Source of the DNA: Uruburuella suis
Lineage (GTDB): Bacteria > Pseudomonadota > Gammaproteobacteria > Burkholderiales > Neisseriaceae
DNA: 64,000 nucleotides
Direction: 5' to 3'
NCBI RefSeq assembly: GCF_004341385.1
Contig: NZ_SLXE01000005.1
Span: 43,055 to 107,054, forward strand
The translations under genes were made by a program, and so were the position numbers. Below the pieces are notes generated by a model, which made no database searches, had not been told where the DNA came from, and worked only from the letters and a program-made list of their open reading frames with translations. Every line of letters begins with the position of its first letter. Position 1 is the stretch's first letter. This document shows, in pieces, positions 61,815-64,000 of this stretch.

Positions 61815-62160
61815 TGTGGATAAGCCGCGTGATGTGTTGATTGCACAGACAAAAATAAATTTGCTTAAAATATAGGCAAAAGGCCGTCTGAAAATCTGAG
61901 CGGCAAGCCGGCGTTTATCCGCATTTGCACGGCAAAAAGCTGTGGGCGGCTTGTGGATAAGGCGGGCTGAGGATTGAAATAATTGCGAAAAATCGAGCTG
62001 CTTAAAATTTAATCAATTTAGCGCGGAAAATTCAAAGGGCTTGAGTTTCAAGCCTTGCCCACAGCTTTTGTTTGCTATCTTGTGCAAGATATGTGGATAA
62101 GCTGGGCAAGCCATTGTGATGATAACGAAAAATATTGTTGCCTAAAATTTAAGCAATAAC
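61815..62160 (+). other. Array of three phased direct repeats, each headed by a perfect DnaA box
   Basis: Perfect DnaA boxes TGTGGATAA lie at 61815-61823, 61952-61960 and 62092-62100, all in the same orientation, with a near-match TTATCCGCA at 61915-61923. After each box the same layout recurs at fixed distances: GAAAAAT-like at offset 35-41, then TGC (TTGC in two of the three) ending at offset 49 and TTAAAAT or CTAAAAT at offset 50. Unit starts are 137 and 140 bp apart. The last unit runs up to the ribosome site of the DUF445 gene. The layout resembles a replication origin or a DnaA-binding regulatory locus; there is no dnaA or rep gene in the window. Confidence 0.6.
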
Positions 62161-62186
62161 CGAATCGGTATCTGCCGGAGAAGAAT

Positions 62187-63506
62187 ATGACGATTTTATC
62201 TGCCCAAGCGCGCACGGAAGCGGCGCGGCTGCGCTTGCGAAAAAGCCGCCGCTTGGCCACGGGGCTGCTCTTTTTGGCTGCGGTGCTGTTTGTGGTGGCG
62301 GCCATGAATGTGCGCCAATATCCGGCGCTGGGCTATGTGAAAGCCTTTGCCGAAGCGGCGATGGTGGGCGCGCTGGCCGATTGGTTTGCCGTTACCGCCT
62401 TGTTCCGCCGCCCTTTGGGCCTGCCGATTCCACATACCGCCATTTTGCCGCGCAACCAACACCGTATCGCCGATGAGTTGGGGCGCTTTATTGAAAACAA
62501 TTTTTTGCAGGGCCGCCCGATTGCGTTGCGCGTGTATCAGGCTGCGCCGAGTGAAAAATTGTTGGCCTGGCTGGCCGCGCCGGCCAACCGCGCGCGTTGG
62601 CTGCCGTGGCTGGCCTCGCAGCTGCCGGCGCTTTTGAATGTGGCCAAGCCCGAGCAGGTGGCGCGTTTCGGCAGCATGATGCTGGCCGAGCAATACAGCG
62701 GCGACAAAATCGGCAAAACCCTGGCCGATGCGCTCGCGCTGCTGAAATCGCAAGGCTTGCACCAAACGCTCTTGCGCGCTTTGATGAAGCAAACGCGCCG
62801 CTGGCTGCGCGATCCGCAAACACGCGCTTTGTTGGAGCAAAATCTGCACGAATGGGCGGCGCGCATTGAAAGCGAAGCGCCCAGCGCCTGGGAAAAAATC
62901 AAAGCTTCGCTCAAAGGCTCGCTGGTAGACAGGGTGGATGGTTGGGTGGCCGCCAAAGCGCTCGATTGGGCCGATGATTATCTGGCCGCGGCCTTGGCAG
63001 ACCCTGAGCACCGTTTGCGCAAAAATGTGGATGAACAAATCGACCGCATCAGCGAAGCCTTGCGCCATTCGCGCCTGTGGCACAAGCGGCTCGAAGCGGG
63101 CAAGCGCCAGCTTGCGCATTCCAGCGCGGTGCAGCAAAGCCTGGCGCGGATGTGGCAGAGCCTACAAACGTGGACGGCGGCCGATGTGCAGCAAGCGGAT
63201 TCGCTCTGGCTCGTGCAGCTCAATAAGTTGTTGGATCATATGCTGGCGCAGGCGGCGCAATACCCGCAATTTATGCGCCGCGCGGATGTGCGTTTGTCGT
63301 TGATGGTGCGCGATGGCGTGATGCGCTATAAAGAGCAGGCGGCGCAATTTGTGTCCGATAAGGTGAAAGGCTGGGACAGCCGCGAAATGGTGGAAAAACT
63401 CGAATTGAGCGTGGGCCGCGATTTGCAGTTTATCCGCATCAACGGCACGCTGGTGGGCGGCTTGGTGGGGCTGGTGATTTACAGCGTGTCGCAATGGCTG
63501 TTTTGA
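62187..63506 (+). CDS. DUF445 domain membrane protein
   Basis: The 439-residue product has an N-terminal membrane segment (about residues 26-47), a short conserved block GALADWFAVTALFRRPLGLPIPHTAILP that identifies DUF445, a long helical middle region and a C-terminal hydrophobic helix (GTLVGGLVGLVIYSVSQWLF). Function of the family is unknown. The ATG follows GGAGAAG. Its promoter region overlaps the last repeat of the DnaA-box array. Confidence 0.9.
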   Translation: MTILSAQARTEAARLRLRKSRRLATGLLFLAAVLFVVAAMNVRQYPALGYVKAFAEAAMVGALADWFAVTALFRRPLGLPIPHTAILPRNQHRIADELGRFIENNFLQGRPIALRVYQAAPSEKLLAWLAAPANRARWLPWLASQLPALLNVAKPEQVARFGSMMLAEQYSGDKIGKTLADALALLKSQGLHQTLLRALMKQTRRWLRDPQTRALLEQNLHEWAARIESEAPSAWEKIKASLKGSLVDRVDGWVAAKALDWADDYLAAALADPEHRLRKNVDEQIDRISEALRHSRLWHKRLEAGKRQLAHSSAVQQSLARMWQSLQTWTAADVQQADSLWLVQLNKLLDHMLAQAAQYPQFMRRADVRLSLMVRDGVMRYKEQAAQFVSDKVKGWDSREMVEKLELSVGRDLQFIRINGTLVGGLVGLVIYSVSQWLF

Positions 63507-63538
63507 TTGCGCAAAAATAAACAAACCATCATTTAATA

Positions 63539-63635
63539 ATACCCATTCAAAAAAGTAAGCTGACAAGGCGGCCCGAAGACAGTACACACATATGGCAAGG
63601 CGAGCCAACGCAGTGGGGTTATTTTTTGAATGGGT
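63539..63635. repeat. Correia-like miniature repeat, copy 3
   Basis: It starts ATACCCATTCAAAAAAGTAA and ends TTTTTTGAATGGGT, with the same TGGCAAGGCGAGCCAACG core in reverse. It lies 32 bp after the DUF445 stop. Confidence 0.7.
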
Positions 63636-63724
63636 CTGGCAACTGAAGCTGCGCTTTAACTAGGCTCCTGCCTGCGCAGGAGCGACAGAACGGGCGTTTT
63701 GCAAAGGTTTCGGCATTTTTGTGT

Positions 63725-63875
63725 TATAGTGGAATGCAAGAAAAAGTGATACAAAACCACGCACTATCACGGAGTAGGTTGGGTTGATAAACCCAACGTT
63801 TCAGACGGCCCGTGGGCTTGTTGGGTTTTCAACCCAACCTACCCGTCGTGTCACTTTTTTATGCATTCCACTATA
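63725..63875. mobile_element. MITE-like element with TATAGTG ends, copy 2
   Basis: It is closely related to 7463-7601: ends TATAGTGGAATGCAAGAAAA and the complement ATGCATTCCACTATA, and an interior built of GTAGGTTGGGTTGATAAAC and its complement around a DUS core. It lacks any reading frame. Confidence 0.7.
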
Positions 63876-64000
63876 TGCATACGATTACGCTTTGTTTTGA
63901 CAAAGCTATAGATGCGGCAATTAATTATTGAATATTCACATCCTCTTACCCGCAGCAGAAACCTGTTCCCTCTCCCGTGGGAGAGGGCTAGGGAGAGGGC
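63876..64000. repeat. Dispersed repeat fragments at the right edge
   Basis: A fragment of the TACGATTACGCTTTGTTTTG repeat is followed, at the very end, by CCTCTCCCGTGGGAGAGGGC and AGGGAGAGGGC, a palindromic repeat common in intergenic DNA of proteobacteria. No gene is visible. Confidence 0.5.

Noticed and set aside
61815..62160. DnaA-box repeats considered as plasmid iterons
   Set aside because: There is no rep gene, and both sides carry chromosomal housekeeping genes and Neisseria repeats.

Overview
The window reads as chromosomal DNA from a Neisseria species outside the meningococcus/gonococcus pair. The 12-base DNA uptake sequence AGGCCGTCTGAA (the AG-DUS dialect of many commensal Neisseria) recurs dozens of times, usually as inverted pairs that form hairpins after genes. 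The AT-DUS form ATGCCGTCTGAA is rare and clustered. Correia-type repeats, Neisseria-like housekeeping proteins and a folC-SPOR-cvpA-purF cluster fit the same group. A complete cytochrome bd locus argues against the pathogenic species. I see no rRNA, tRNA, CRISPR, prophage or transposase gene.

Layout. 1-9.5 kb: ttcA (cut by the window edge), argH, a LytS/AlgZ-type sensor kinase, gyrA, a hexapeptide acyltransferase, a phosphopantetheinyl transferase and prfA. 9.5-16.6 kb: a repeat-rich gap, an exported RidA-like protein, adhP under an FNR-type promoter, lolCD, nnrE, and a frmR-adhC formaldehyde operon with a visible operator. 16.7-23.4 kb: cydDC-cydABX, with the 42-residue CydX. 23.8-31.3 kb: a membrane metallophosphoesterase, uup, a LysR regulator divergent from DUF485-actP, and a hypothetical/YgfX-like pair. 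31.4-42 kb: folC-SPOR-cvpA-purF, metZ, DUF2788, yejB-GNAT-yejEF, trxA. 42-50.4 kb: yceI, a periplasmic cyclophilin, fbp, a small lipoprotein, rlmJ, glpK, an ArsR regulator, a luciferase-like oxidoreductase and an old-yellow-enzyme relative. 50.9-63.5 kb: a PotD/PotF-like lipoprotein, alaS with a large insertion, grcA divergent from a dcu transporter, lgt, ilvD, a DnaA-box array and a DUF445 gene. The right end is repeats.

Functional threads. Several genes point to life at low oxygen: cytochrome bd with its CydDC exporter, grcA and the C4-dicarboxylate carrier sharing one FNR-like box, and adhP with a perfect FNR palindrome at -41.5. Carbonyl and aldehyde handling is represented by frmR-adhC, adhP, the RidA homologue and two flavin oxidoreductases.

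The items most worth a second look are three phased direct repeats, each headed by a perfect DnaA box (61.8-62.2 kb), isoleucine at GyrA position 91 (the quinolone-resistance position), an extra segment of about 90 residues inside alanyl-tRNA synthetase, and the two FNR-type promoters. Most of the window is ordinary housekeeping sequence, and I found no clear new defence or toxin system.
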